64,000 nt of DNA from Marinisporobacter sp. (GTDB lineage Bacteria > Bacillota > Clostridia > Peptostreptococcales > Thermotaleaceae), in NCBI GenBank assembly GCA_025210525.1, contig JAOARP010000017.1:1-64000 (forward strand). Direction: 5' to 3'. Below, piece after piece: positions 26,177-35,164 of this stretch. Under the pieces are notes generated by a model that was not told the DNA's origin, did not search any database, and was given only the letters and a program-made list of their open reading frames with translations. The number at the start of each line of letters is the position of its first letter. The stretch's first letter is position 1. A program made the position numbers and the translations under genes.

Positions 26177-26192
26177 TGTTTCACGTGAAAAA
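26177..26192. promoter_or_regulatory. parS-like ParB/Spo0J binding site
   Basis: TGTTTCACGTGAAAAA matches the bacterial parS consensus (TGTTNCACGTGAAACA) at 15 of 16 positions. It lies between convergent genes, just before a strong terminator. In Firmicutes parS sites cluster around the replication origin, so this hints that the window is origin-proximal; binding is inferred. Confidence 0.7.
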
Positions 26193-26211
26193 TAAACTCC
26201 GAATATTTTAA

Positions 26212-26259
26212 AGGGCACTAAAAAAGTAGCAAATAAAGGAGCTGCTTTTTTAGTGCCCT
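26212..26259. terminator. Bidirectional terminator between lysE and histidine kinase gene
   Basis: A 19-bp stem (26212-26230 with 26241-26259, one G-U pair) contains A6 and T6 runs on both sides and serves the two convergent genes. Confidence 0.92.
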
Positions 26260-26266
26260 AAATTTT

Positions 26267-28237
26267 TTATGAATAAATATCAGAAAACTCTATTTTTATT
26301 TTTTCTTCATTGATGTTTTTTGAAAAATCGTCTTTTTGTAGAGGTGTATCTTTTTCAAGAGCAAATTTTACTGGTAATGTAATAATAAATTCTGTTCCTT
26401 TTCCATAGCTACTTTTTACAGAAATACTTCCATCATGCATTTCTACTAAAGATTTAACAAGAGATAATCCTATCCCACTACCTTCATGACTTCTATTCAA
26501 CAGAGGATCTACTTGTTTAAATCGTTCGAAAATCTTGTCTATTTTATTTTCTGGAATACCAATTCCTGTATCCTTTATAGAAATTTCTATTTTATCTTTT
26601 TTATCATAAATATTTACTTGTATTTGATCTTTAGGATTAGTAAATTTTACTGCATTTGAAATGAGATTGAGCATAATTCGTTCTAATTTTTCTTCATCGA
26701 AAGCCATAAATTTTTCTTCTACATCTGTATCGAATATAAGGATTCTTTCTTTACTTTGTACATATTCAACAGTAGAAAGAGTGAGGTTTTCAATAACTTC
26801 TATAAGGTTGTCATTTCTTAAATTTAGTTGCATATATCCTGAATCTATTTTTGTAATATCAATTAAATTATTTACTAATCGCAAAAGACGATAACAATTT
26901 TGATTGATGATATGTATATGATGATTTGATTTTTTAGGGTCAATGGGCTGATTTTCATTTTTTACATAAAAAGAAAATAGCTGAGTTGTTGATAAAATCA
27001 TATGGATTGGGGTTTTTAGTTCATGAGATATATTTGAAAAAAACTCTGTTTTTATATGATCTTGTTTAATGACTTCTTGTAATAACCTTTTATTTTCCGT
27101 TAGCATATGATTAAAGCTATTAGATAGTATACCAATTTCATCTTTACTAGTTATATCAGAATGAACAGATAAGTCTCCTTTGCTAACAGATTCCATATAA
27201 TTTTTCAATTTATTAAGAGGTCTCACCAATGTATTTGCAACAAACAAAGAAACAATTACACATATAAGGGAAACTAAAATACCTATAAACAATGTTGTTT
27301 TTAAAATAGACATAGAAGAAGATTTTAAATCATCGTAGTTTGCTGTTGCAATAATATATAAATCCCAAGGCTCAAAATACTTGTAAGAAGCCATTTTATA
27401 AACCTCTTGAAATTCGTATTCAATAATACCATTTTTGCTTTTTAAAATTTCTTGAGAAAAAGCAAAGGATGATATGTTTTCTCCTTTGATCTTTGGATGA
27501 ACAAGAACATTTCCTTTTGAATTCATTACATAAACGTAGCCTGTTTTTCCAATTTTAATATTGCTTAATGTTTTTTCTAAATAGGGATTAATGCCTTTGT
27601 AGCCTAAAGCAATAGCACCTATAACATTTTTGTTTTTATCAAGCAGAGGCTGATAGCCTGTTATTAACCAATCAGTATTAACTAAATGGCTCCCATAATA
27701 AGTTTCTTTGTTGATAATTTTTTGGTAGATGGCGCAGTTATCCAGATTACAATTATTATCAGAAGAATTATGAATAGATAATTTAGTTCCTATGGCTCTT
27801 TTTCCATTAAATTTCATATTTGTAGAAATTCTTATTAATTGATCATCCTGAAGCAAAAATATAGAATAAATTGCTCCAATAGATTTTTCTATTTTTTGAG
27901 CGAGAGCAGTATCTAAAGTTAGATTAGTATTACCAGCGTATAAGGGAGGTAGTGTATAGTTTCCAACTTGTACTTTTTTTTCATAATCTATTCTTATTTC
28001 TCCTAGATTATTTAATAATTCTTCTATATAATGCAAATCAGTCCATACTTTTTCAGAAAGAAGATCATTTCGAACACTTACCATATTATGAATCAGTTCT
28101 ACAGTTCCTTGGTTTTTTTCAGTTACTTCATGAAAAACAGAGCTGTGAGACTTATTGCCTATTAAAAAGCCTAGTATACTTACTGAAAATACAATTAATA
28201 ATACATAACTGATGATCAATTTAGACTTGATACTCAT
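26267..28237 (-). CDS. Membrane sensor histidine kinase with Cache domain (orphan)
   Basis: The 656-residue protein has a membrane segment at about 7-27, a large extracytoplasmic Cache-type domain, and a second membrane segment at about 315-335. HAMP, a HisKA domain with the phospho-acceptor His405 in FSNISHELKTP, and an HATPase domain with NAVKF, DTGIGIP and GSGIGLSLV boxes follow. No response regulator gene is next to it, so its partner must be elsewhere. It sits between a LysE exporter and a MocR gene but is transcribed oppositely. The outer domain probably binds a small ligand such as an amino acid. Confidence 0.9.
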   Translation of the reverse strand: MSIKSKLIISYVLLIVFSVSILGFLIGNKSHSSVFHEVTEKNQGTVELIHNMVSVRNDLLSEKVWTDLHYIEELLNNLGEIRIDYEKKVQVGNYTLPPLYAGNTNLTLDTALAQKIEKSIGAIYSIFLLQDDQLIRISTNMKFNGKRAIGTKLSIHNSSDNNCNLDNCAIYQKIINKETYYGSHLVNTDWLITGYQPLLDKNKNVIGAIALGYKGINPYLEKTLSNIKIGKTGYVYVMNSKGNVLVHPKIKGENISSFAFSQEILKSKNGIIEYEFQEVYKMASYKYFEPWDLYIIATANYDDLKSSSMSILKTTLFIGILVSLICVIVSLFVANTLVRPLNKLKNYMESVSKGDLSVHSDITSKDEIGILSNSFNHMLTENKRLLQEVIKQDHIKTEFFSNISHELKTPIHMILSTTQLFSFYVKNENQPIDPKKSNHHIHIINQNCYRLLRLVNNLIDITKIDSGYMQLNLRNDNLIEVIENLTLSTVEYVQSKERILIFDTDVEEKFMAFDEEKLERIMLNLISNAVKFTNPKDQIQVNIYDKKDKIEISIKDTGIGIPENKIDKIFERFKQVDPLLNRSHEGSGIGLSLVKSLVEMHDGSISVKSSYGKGTEFIITLPVKFALEKDTPLQKDDFSKNINEEKIKIEFSDIYS

Positions 28238-28383
28238 AAAGTTATCCTCTGCTTTCTATATTGTTAAGATTAAAATGTGTATAATCGCTTTATCTAAAAT
28301 TCTACATATTACCACAAAATCCTTTTAACATTAGGAAGATAAAAGGGTTTCTTTTTGATAAAATAGATTAGAAGAAGAAAGGC

Positions 28384-28467
28384 GTGAAAAAATTGAAAAT
28401 AAGAAAAGCGTTGGTAAGACAGGTCAAGAAGGAAATTAAAGATGCAAGGAATGATAGGGGGATATGA
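28384..28467 (+). CDS. Possible 27-residue leader peptide overlapping the MocR start
   Basis: A very basic short frame starts at GTG 28384 and ends at a TGA that overlaps the ATG of the MocR gene (ATGA at 28464-28467). Translational coupling would be possible. The only ribosome binding site, AAAGG, is too close to the GTG, so the evidence is weak. Confidence 0.25.
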   Translation: MKKLKIRKALVRQVKKEIKDARNDRGI

Positions 28468-29915
28468 TTCATATTGATTGGAGACCCAATAAAAATATTT
28501 CAAAACCTTTATATATACAAATTGTAGATTATTTTAAAGAAAAAATAAGCAGTGGAGATTGGCCAGTCGGGTCAAGCATTCCTACCCAAAGAGACTTAGC
28601 TCGAAAATTTGAAGTTAATAGAAGCACGATTGTAGCTGCTTTAGATGAATTAAAAGCTGAGGGAATATTAGAAGGGCGGGGAAAGGGAGGTACAAAGGTT
28701 ATTAACAATAGTATGACCCTTTTAAGTAATATTCAACCCAATTGGCAATCATATATTGAAGAGGGAATTCATATTCCAAATTTAAAGACCATTAAGCGAA
28801 TTAATGAATTAGAGTTTGATACTAGCTTTATAAGATTAAGTACGGGAGAGGCATCACCAGATTTATTTCCTACAGAAAAAATGGAGATAGTTTTAAAAGA
28901 GGTTTCAAGAAATATAAACAACTTAGGATATGAAGAACCAAAGGGAATGTTATACTTAAGGGAGCATATTAGCAAGTTTTTAAAAAAATATGGTATTCAT
29001 GTATCTGCTTCTTCTATACTCATTGTATCGGGAGCAGTACAGGCAATACAGCTTGTTTCTATGGGACTTTTGCAGACAGGGTCTACCGTATTTTTAGAAA
29101 AACCATCTTACTTGTATTCTCTTCAAATTCTTCAATCTATGGGCATGAGAAGATGTGGAATTCCTATAGATGAGGAAGGGATTCAAGGGAATTTAATTCC
29201 TAAATACATCAAAAAGAATAGATCCTCTATTCTTTATATGATCCCCAATTTCCAAAATCCAACAGGGATTGTTATGTCACAGAGAAGACGAAAAGAGCTT
29301 ATAGAAATATGCCAGAAAGAGAAAATGCCTATTATTGAAGATGATGTATATAGAGAGCTATGGATTGATAAGCCACCACCTGATCCATTAAAAAGCTTAG
29401 ATAAGAATGGTCTTGTTTTATATGTAGGGAGTGTATCTAAAACTTTGAGTCCGGGATTAAGAATAGGGTGGATTGTAGGACCTGAGCCTGTTATTGATCG
29501 TCTTGCAGATATAAAAATGCAGACAGATTATGGTTCTAGCTCTTTAGCACAGCTTACTGTTGGAAAGTGGCTTGAAACAGGACTTTATGAAGAACATATT
29601 GGGTACTTAAGAAAACAATTGTATATAAGAAGGCAAGTAACGATTGATCTCTTAGAGAAATATTTTTCTGATATTGCTACTTGGAAGATTCCTAGTGGTG
29701 GTTATTATGTATGGGTTACTTTAAAAGATCCTATCATGATGTATAAACTATTTGATGAAGCTTGTAAAATTGGTATTTTATTATATCCTGGATATATTTA
29801 TGATTCAAATCACAATCAAAACTTGAGAATATCGTATTCTTATGCATCTATGGAAGAATTAAAAGAAGGACTATATAGATTGTCAAAGCTCATTAGAAAA
29901 TTAAAAGGAAGATAA
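28464..29915 (+). CDS. MocR-family PLP-dependent regulator (second copy)
   Basis: The 483-residue protein is a full-length paralogue of the protein at 23990, with a GntR winged helix (SIPTQRDLARKFEVNRSTI) and an aminotransferase-like domain with PLP lysine in VGSVSKTLSPGLRIGW. The ATG follows AGGGGG. The next gene downstream is a PLP-dependent racemase with paired TGG(T/A)TGG repeats in its upstream region, matching the arrangement seen for the first copy and lysE. The effector is probably an amino acid, by family; not provable here. Confidence 0.9.
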   Translation: MIHIDWRPNKNISKPLYIQIVDYFKEKISSGDWPVGSSIPTQRDLARKFEVNRSTIVAALDELKAEGILEGRGKGGTKVINNSMTLLSNIQPNWQSYIEEGIHIPNLKTIKRINELEFDTSFIRLSTGEASPDLFPTEKMEIVLKEVSRNINNLGYEEPKGMLYLREHISKFLKKYGIHVSASSILIVSGAVQAIQLVSMGLLQTGSTVFLEKPSYLYSLQILQSMGMRRCGIPIDEEGIQGNLIPKYIKKNRSSILYMIPNFQNPTGIVMSQRRRKELIEICQKEKMPIIEDDVYRELWIDKPPPDPLKSLDKNGLVLYVGSVSKTLSPGLRIGWIVGPEPVIDRLADIKMQTDYGSSSLAQLTVGKWLETGLYEEHIGYLRKQLYIRRQVTIDLLEKYFSDIATWKIPSGGYYVWVTLKDPIMMYKLFDEACKIGILLYPGYIYDSNHNQNLRISYSYASMEELKEGLYRLSKLIRKLKGR

Positions 29916-29942
29916 AACAACTATAAAATTTATGGTTGTTTT
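29914..29942 (+). terminator. Terminator after second MocR gene
   Basis: Self-complementary arms of up to 14 bp (29914-29927 with 29929-29942) overlap the stop codon and end in a long T run. Confidence 0.75.
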
Positions 29943-29951
29943 TTTTATTTA

Positions 29952-29982
29952 TGGTTGGGTAGTTAATTTTTAATATGGATGG
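29952..29982 (+). promoter_or_regulatory. Paired repeats, candidate MocR operator of the racemase gene
   Basis: TGGTTGG (29952-29958) and TGGATGG (29976-29982) are 24 bp apart and resemble the pair before lysE. A TATAAT at about 30005 lacks a good -35 element, which fits an activator-dependent promoter. Confidence 0.5.
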
Positions 29983-30113
29983 AGATGTAATATTCGAAAT
30001 TTTTTATAATATAACTAAATCATAAGAAAATTTTGGGATATAGAACAAAAAATTCAAAGGATATTCAATATGATTTTATTTCAAGAATAGATTTTTCTAG
30101 AGGGGGAATTCGT

Positions 30114-31220
30114 ATGTGCCAATGCATTGAACAAAAGCAAAAATATCCTATGTTACAAGTTGATTTAAAGAAAATCTATGAGAATGTAAAATGTACAGTG
30201 GACCTATGTGATGGAAAGGGTATTAGTATTGCTGGTGTAGTAAAAGGGGTTAATGGATTATTTCCAGTAGTTGACCAATTTGTAAAAGCTGGATGTAAAT
30301 ATATTGCTAGTTCAAGAGTAGACCAAATGATCAAATTAAAAGAATCTGGAATAAATTTACCTATGATGTTGATCCGTATTCCTATGTTTAGTGAAATTGA
30401 TGAATTAGTAAAACATATAGATAGTAGTTTGAATTCAGAGCTAGAAACATTAAATGAAATTGAACGAGAATGTGAAGTGCAAGGGAAAAAGCATGGCGTT
30501 GTTTTGATGTTTGACCTTGGAGATTTAAGAGAAGGCTTTGTTGATGAAGATGAATTTGTAGATATGGCTGTATATGTAGAGAATAATCTTCAGAATATTG
30601 ATTTACTTGGCGTGGGAACGAATCTTGGATGTTATGGTTCTATAAAGCCTACGCAGGAAAATCTTGGAAGACTTTGTGGTGTAGCAGAAAAAATAGAAGA
30701 AAAAATAAATAGAAAACTAGAGATCATATCTGGTGGAGCTACGAGTACTCTTCCTCTTATCATAGATGGAAAAATACCTGAAAGAATCAATCATCTAAGA
30801 ATCGGAGAAGGAATGCTCTTAGCAAAGGATTTAGATGATCTATGGAAAATAGATATGAGCCATATGCATCAAGATACCTTTGTTTTAAAGGCACAGGTAG
30901 TAGAGGTAAAAGATAAACCGACTTATCCTATAGGAGAAATATTTATTGATGCTTTTGGAAAAACACCTATCTATGAGGATCAGGGAATACGAAAGAGAGC
31001 GTTATTGGCTGTTGGAAAACAAGATTTTGCTATGCATGATAAATTGATTCCTCAAAAGCAGGGAGTTCAAATTATTGGAAGTAGTAGCGACCATTTGATT
31101 GTAGATATTCATGCATGCAATGAAGAAATAAAAATAGGAGATATTCTTAATTTTGAAATGTATTATCCACCTATGCTTTATTTAAGTGGATCCCCATCTG
31201 TAGAAAAAGTATATGTATAA
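30114..31220 (+). CDS. Alanine/ornithine racemase family PLP enzyme
   Basis: The 368-residue protein is a fold-type III PLP enzyme of the alanine/ornithine racemase family. The PLP-binding lysine lies in the N-terminal barrel (IAGVVKGVNGL), and EIISGGATSTLP and HLRIGEGML are typical later motifs. It would interconvert L and D forms of an amino acid, perhaps ornithine or another basic one given the LysE exporter nearby; substrate not proven. ATG 30114 follows AGAGGGGG. Its position downstream of MocR boxes suggests regulation by the MocR protein at 28464. Confidence 0.82.
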   Translation: MCQCIEQKQKYPMLQVDLKKIYENVKCTVDLCDGKGISIAGVVKGVNGLFPVVDQFVKAGCKYIASSRVDQMIKLKESGINLPMMLIRIPMFSEIDELVKHIDSSLNSELETLNEIERECEVQGKKHGVVLMFDLGDLREGFVDEDEFVDMAVYVENNLQNIDLLGVGTNLGCYGSIKPTQENLGRLCGVAEKIEEKINRKLEIISGGATSTLPLIIDGKIPERINHLRIGEGMLLAKDLDDLWKIDMSHMHQDTFVLKAQVVEVKDKPTYPIGEIFIDAFGKTPIYEDQGIRKRALLAVGKQDFAMHDKLIPQKQGVQIIGSSSDHLIVDIHACNEEIKIGDILNFEMYYPPMLYLSGSPSVEKVYV

Positions 31221-31370
31221 TAAAAGTTTGAGGAATGAAAAGACTTAAATATGAAATCTTGGGTTAATATTTTAGCGTGTTGGGAAAAATAGGACATGAA
31301 GAAAAAGAAGAAATAATCCATATGGTTTATTGAAATTTATGTCCATTACAAAACTTTATAAAAAGATGAT

Positions 31371-31407
31371 AAAAACCATATTGCACTTTTGATGCAGTAT
31401 GGTTTTT
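31371..31407 (+). terminator. Terminator after the racemase gene
   Basis: A 15-bp stem (31371-31385 with 31393-31407, one G-U pair) ends in a T run. Confidence 0.85.
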
Positions 31408-31515
31408 TTACACTCCAAGATAAATATTTAGTGTACAATCATATGATTTCACAAGAAAAATCACTATTTTTAATAGTGAGATAATTCATAACAGAAAAAT
31501 AGTTGTAAATATTTG

Positions 31516-31574
31516 TTGACATATGAAAAATGTGATGATATTATTTTATTAAACGAAATCAAATTTCATTAAAT
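31516..31574 (+). promoter_or_regulatory. Promoter and operator of the catabolic operon
   Basis: TTGACA (31516-31521), 17 bp, then TATTAT (31539-31544). Immediately downstream an imperfect dyad (31548-31574, 10 of 13 pairs) centres on CGAAAT-CAA-ATTTC. It resembles IclR/KdgR-type operators, and an IclR gene sits at the end of the operon, so repression by that protein is a reasonable inference. Confidence 0.75.
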
Positions 31575-31702
31575 AAAAAAATACAAAAAGAAGGTGACCG
31601 AAAAAGCAGAATTTTTGATGATGATGCAAAAATATTGACTGGAAACCACTGGAAAACAAAATTCAATTTCACCTAGTAAAATAATATGAAAAGAGGCGAG
31701 AT

Positions 31703-32524
31703 ATGAAAGCAGAATTTTCTTTAGCTCATTTAACGGTATTGGGATGTGCACCACCAGAAATGGTATATATAGCTTCTGTGTGTGGCTATGATTATGTCAG
31801 TATTAGACCTATCTATATGGGGTTAGCTGGAGAACCAAATTATGATTTAGCGAATAAGAAAGACATGCTATCTCAGACAAAAAATGCATTAAGTCAGACG
31901 GGACTTCGTGTTCATGATATTGAACTTGCAAGAATTCTTGATGATTTTGATGTGAAAGATTACTTACCAGCAATGGAAGTTGGGGCTGAACTAGGGGCAA
32001 AAAGCTTATTAACAAGCATCTGGACAGATGATAAATCTTTATATACTGAGAAATTCCACGAGTTATGTGAATTAGCAAAACCATTTGGATTAAATGTTGA
32101 TTTAGAATTTGTAACTTGGGCAGGAGTTAAAGATTTAAAGCAAACAGTAGAAGTATTAGAAGCTACTACTGAAACCAATAAAGGGATCATGATAGATACA
32201 TTGCATTTTAATCGTTCTAGAGTTCAACTTGATGAATTAGATGGACTACCACCTGAATGGTTTAACTTTGCACATATATGTGATGCAGGAGCAGAGATTC
32301 CAACTACTAAAGAAGGTTTAGTTTTTACAGGTAGAGATGAACGTTATTATGTAGGTGAAGGGGCAATTAACATTGATGAAATCATCAAGAGAATCCCTAG
32401 ACAAGTAGTATACTCTATTGAATTACCTCATATTGAGAGAGTAAAAGAGCTAGGATATACAGAGCATGCTCGAAGATGTCTTGAAACAGCAAAAGAATAT
32501 TTTAATAAAAAAGTATTTAAATAA
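31703..32524 (+). CDS. Sugar phosphate isomerase/epimerase-like TIM-barrel protein
   Basis: The 273-residue protein belongs to the xylose-isomerase-like TIM-barrel family (AP endonuclease 2 fold). Conserved metal-site residues are visible in DLEFVTWAGV, GIMIDTLHFNRS, FAHICDAG and the final SIELPH. Members isomerise, epimerise, dehydrate or decarboxylate sugar acids and keto-sugars. It is the first gene of the operon, 28 bp ahead of the aldehyde dehydrogenase, with a GAGGCGAG site. The exact reaction cannot be predicted. Confidence 0.82.
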   Translation: MKAEFSLAHLTVLGCAPPEMVYIASVCGYDYVSIRPIYMGLAGEPNYDLANKKDMLSQTKNALSQTGLRVHDIELARILDDFDVKDYLPAMEVGAELGAKSLLTSIWTDDKSLYTEKFHELCELAKPFGLNVDLEFVTWAGVKDLKQTVEVLEATTETNKGIMIDTLHFNRSRVQLDELDGLPPEWFNFAHICDAGAEIPTTKEGLVFTGRDERYYVGEGAINIDEIIKRIPRQVVYSIELPHIERVKELGYTEHARRCLETAKEYFNKKVFK

Positions 32525-32552
32525 AAAACATAAATTATGGAGGCGTTAGAAA

Positions 32553-33962
32553 ATGGCAAAAGAATTAACTGATATTCAAAGAAAAGAATTAAATGAGGCT
32601 TTAGAGAAAGCAAGAAAAGCACAGGCGATTCTTGAAACATATTCACAAGAGAAAGTAGATAGATTATGTCAGGCAGTAGCTTGGGCTGTAGCAAACAGGA
32701 AAACGTTTTTAGGATTAACTACTATGGGAATTGAAGAAAGTAAGCTAGGTGATTATGAAAGTAGAATTAATAAGAGATTCAAAATTCGTGGTATACTAAG
32801 AGATGCATTACGTTCTAAGAGTGTAGGTATTATCGAGGAAATTCCTGAAAAAGGATTAGTAAAATATGCTAAACCTGTTGGGGTAATCGGTTCTGTAGTA
32901 CCTACAACTAATCCAGCATTAACTCCTGCGGGAACAGCTGTATATGCTATAAAAGCAAGAGACGCTGTTATCTTTTCACCTCATCCAAGAGCTAAAAATA
33001 CTTCTTTTGAAACAGTAAGATTAATGAGAGAAGCCCTAAAAAGAGAAGGCGCTCCAGAAGATATACTGCAATGTTTACAAAATGTAAATATGACAATGAC
33101 ACAAACATTAATGGCTGAGTGTGATCTTGTTTTAGCTACTGGAGGACAAGGACTTGTTAGAGCGGCTTATAGTTCAGGAACACCTGCTTATGGTGTAGGA
33201 GCTGGAAATTCAACTATGGTAATTGATGAGACAGCAAATCTTGAAGAGGCAGCTAGAAATACAAGATTAAGTAAAACTTCTGACTTTGGTTCAGGTTGTT
33301 CAGCAGATGGGAACTTAGTAGTAGATTCTAGAATTTATGATGATTTCCTTAAGCAACTTGAAGTTGAGGGTGCATATATTGCAAATGAAGAAGAAAAAGA
33401 AATGCTCAAAAAAGTTATGTGGGATGATGAAGATCATAGATTAGCTGATACAGTAGCTATTGCACCACAAAAGCTAGCAAAAATCGCTGGATTTGAAATT
33501 GGAGAAGATAGAAAGTTTATTGCTGTAATTGGTGATGGGGTAGGAAAAGGACATTTATTCTCAGGAGAAAAACTGACAACATTACTAGCTGTTCATAAGT
33601 ATGAAGGATTTGAAAATGCGTTAGAGATGATTAAAAAGATTTATGATTACGGTGGAAAAGGTCACTCATGTGGAATCTACTCATTTGATGATGAGCATAT
33701 ACATCAGTTAGCAATGTTAGCTCCTGTAAGTAGAATGATGGTTAGACAACCTCAATCAAAAGCAAATGCTGGTTCTTTCACAAATGGTATGCCTATGACA
33801 TCAAGTCTTGGATGCGGAACTTGGGGTGGAAATGTTGTATCAGAAAATGTTAATTTAAAACATTATATGAATATAACATGGGTATCAAAACCTATTCCAG
33901 AGGATAGACCATCAGATGCAGAATTATTTGGTGAATTTTATAACGCTGAACTTGAAGAATAG
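32553..33962 (+). CDS. CoA-acylating aldehyde dehydrogenase
   Basis: The 469-residue protein fits the acylating branch (EutE, PduP, AdhE N-terminus, SauS). It has KPVGVIGSVVPTTNP at the nucleotide site, the catalytic Cys249 in FGSGCSADG, and the C-terminal SLGCGTWGGNVVSENV motif. It should turn an aldehyde, NAD and CoA into an acyl-CoA, or the reverse. It resembles sulfoacetaldehyde dehydrogenases in layout, but I cannot assign the aldehyde. No shell-targeting tail is obvious. The start has GGAGGCG. The next gene begins 10 bp after the stop. Confidence 0.85.
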   Translation: MAKELTDIQRKELNEALEKARKAQAILETYSQEKVDRLCQAVAWAVANRKTFLGLTTMGIEESKLGDYESRINKRFKIRGILRDALRSKSVGIIEEIPEKGLVKYAKPVGVIGSVVPTTNPALTPAGTAVYAIKARDAVIFSPHPRAKNTSFETVRLMREALKREGAPEDILQCLQNVNMTMTQTLMAECDLVLATGGQGLVRAAYSSGTPAYGVGAGNSTMVIDETANLEEAARNTRLSKTSDFGSGCSADGNLVVDSRIYDDFLKQLEVEGAYIANEEEKEMLKKVMWDDEDHRLADTVAIAPQKLAKIAGFEIGEDRKFIAVIGDGVGKGHLFSGEKLTTLLAVHKYEGFENALEMIKKIYDYGGKGHSCGIYSFDDEHIHQLAMLAPVSRMMVRQPQSKANAGSFTNGMPMTSSLGCGTWGGNVVSENVNLKHYMNITWVSKPIPEDRPSDAELFGEFYNAELEE

Positions 33963-33972
33963 GAGGAAGAAA

Positions 33973-35151
33973 ATGAATAAGAAACCGGTAGTAGTTGGAT
34001 TAGTAGGAGGAGGCTATGCCTCAACATTACATGGTAATGGATATAAGCGTGTTAGTGGTGTTGATGTAAGACTAAAAACTATTGTAGATATTGATGTAGA
34101 AAAAGCTCAAAGAATTGCAGATCAGTACGGTTTTGAAAAAGCTGTAGATAATTTTGATGAACTATTAGCAGATGAGGAAATTGATGTAATAGATATTGTA
34201 ACACCTCCTGCTCTTCATGAAGATATGATTATCAAAGCTTTAAAAGCAGGAAAACATGTAATTTGTGAAAAACCTTTAAGCGGTTATTTTGGTGAACCAG
34301 ATGACCAGAAGCCAATCGGCAAAAAAGTTTCAAAGAGCAAAATGTATGGATCAGTATTAGAATCAATGGATAAGATAAAGAAAGTTGTAGAAGAATCAGA
34401 AGCAAAATTTATGTATGCTGAAAATTATGTTTATTGTACACCTGTACAAAAATCAGCAGAATTAATTCGTGCTAAAAAGAGTAAAATTTTATTTGCAAAA
34501 GGTGAAGAGAGCTTAAAAGGCTCAAGTTCACCTGTTGCAGGTAGATGGGATATGACTGGTGGTGGAACAGTTATCCGTGTAGCATGTCATCCTCTTTCAG
34601 GAATTTTATGGTTAAAACAAGAGGAAGCTAAAGCACGAGGTGAGGAGATCACAATAAAAAGTGTAGTAGCAGATGTGGGAGTAATCACAGACAATTTGAC
34701 AGAGCATGAAAAACGTCATATTGCTGCAGCACCTGAAGATGTTGAAGATATTGGTACGATTACGATTACTTTTTCTGATGGAACAAAGGCATTGATCATA
34801 TCTGCAGATGTATGCTTAGGTGGAACAAAAAATTATATCGAATTGTACTGTAATGATGCTAATTTTGTTTGCAATATTACACCTACAGATATTTTAAATA
34901 CTTATTATTTAGATGAAGATGGCATTGAAGACATTTCAATCGCTGAAATGTTACCATCAAAATTAGGATGGAACAAAGCATTTGTTTCAGATGAAGTAAT
35001 AAGAGGTTATACAGGTCAGTTACAAGATTTCATGGAGTGTATTGCATTTGATCGAGAGCCACAATCAGGATTTGATCTTGCTTATGATAGTTTAAAAGTA
35101 ATTTATGCAGCATATGTATCAGCAGAAGAAGGACGAAGAGTGGACTATTAA
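33973..35151 (+). CDS. Gfo/Idh/MocA-family oxidoreductase
   Basis: The 392-residue protein has an N-terminal NAD(P) Rossmann domain with GLVGGGYASTLHGNGY, the VTPPALHEDM strand and the CEKPLSG motif that carries the conserved lysine, followed by the alpha/beta substrate domain. The family oxidises hydroxyl groups of sugars, inositols or sugar acids. It is longer than average by about 40 residues, partly through an insertion after CEKPLSGYFG. ATG 33973 follows AGGAGGAAG; upstream frame extension into the previous gene has no such site. Confidence 0.88.
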   Translation: MNKKPVVVGLVGGGYASTLHGNGYKRVSGVDVRLKTIVDIDVEKAQRIADQYGFEKAVDNFDELLADEEIDVIDIVTPPALHEDMIIKALKAGKHVICEKPLSGYFGEPDDQKPIGKKVSKSKMYGSVLESMDKIKKVVEESEAKFMYAENYVYCTPVQKSAELIRAKKSKILFAKGEESLKGSSSPVAGRWDMTGGGTVIRVACHPLSGILWLKQEEAKARGEEITIKSVVADVGVITDNLTEHEKRHIAAAPEDVEDIGTITITFSDGTKALIISADVCLGGTKNYIELYCNDANFVCNITPTDILNTYYLDEDGIEDISIAEMLPSKLGWNKAFVSDEVIRGYTGQLQDFMECIAFDREPQSGFDLAYDSLKVIYAAYVSAEEGRRVDY

Positions 35152-35164
35152 GGAGGAGTAATAA

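Larger units (their letters stand above)
31221..31702 (+). other. Intergenic region before the TRAP/ThDP catabolic operon
   Basis: This 482-bp gap holds a strong terminator (31371-31407), a small perfect inverted repeat (TCACTATT/AATAGTGA, 31461-31479), the operon promoter (31516-31544) and a dyad after it. About 130 bp of leader follow to the first gene, in which I see no known riboswitch. Confidence 0.7.
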
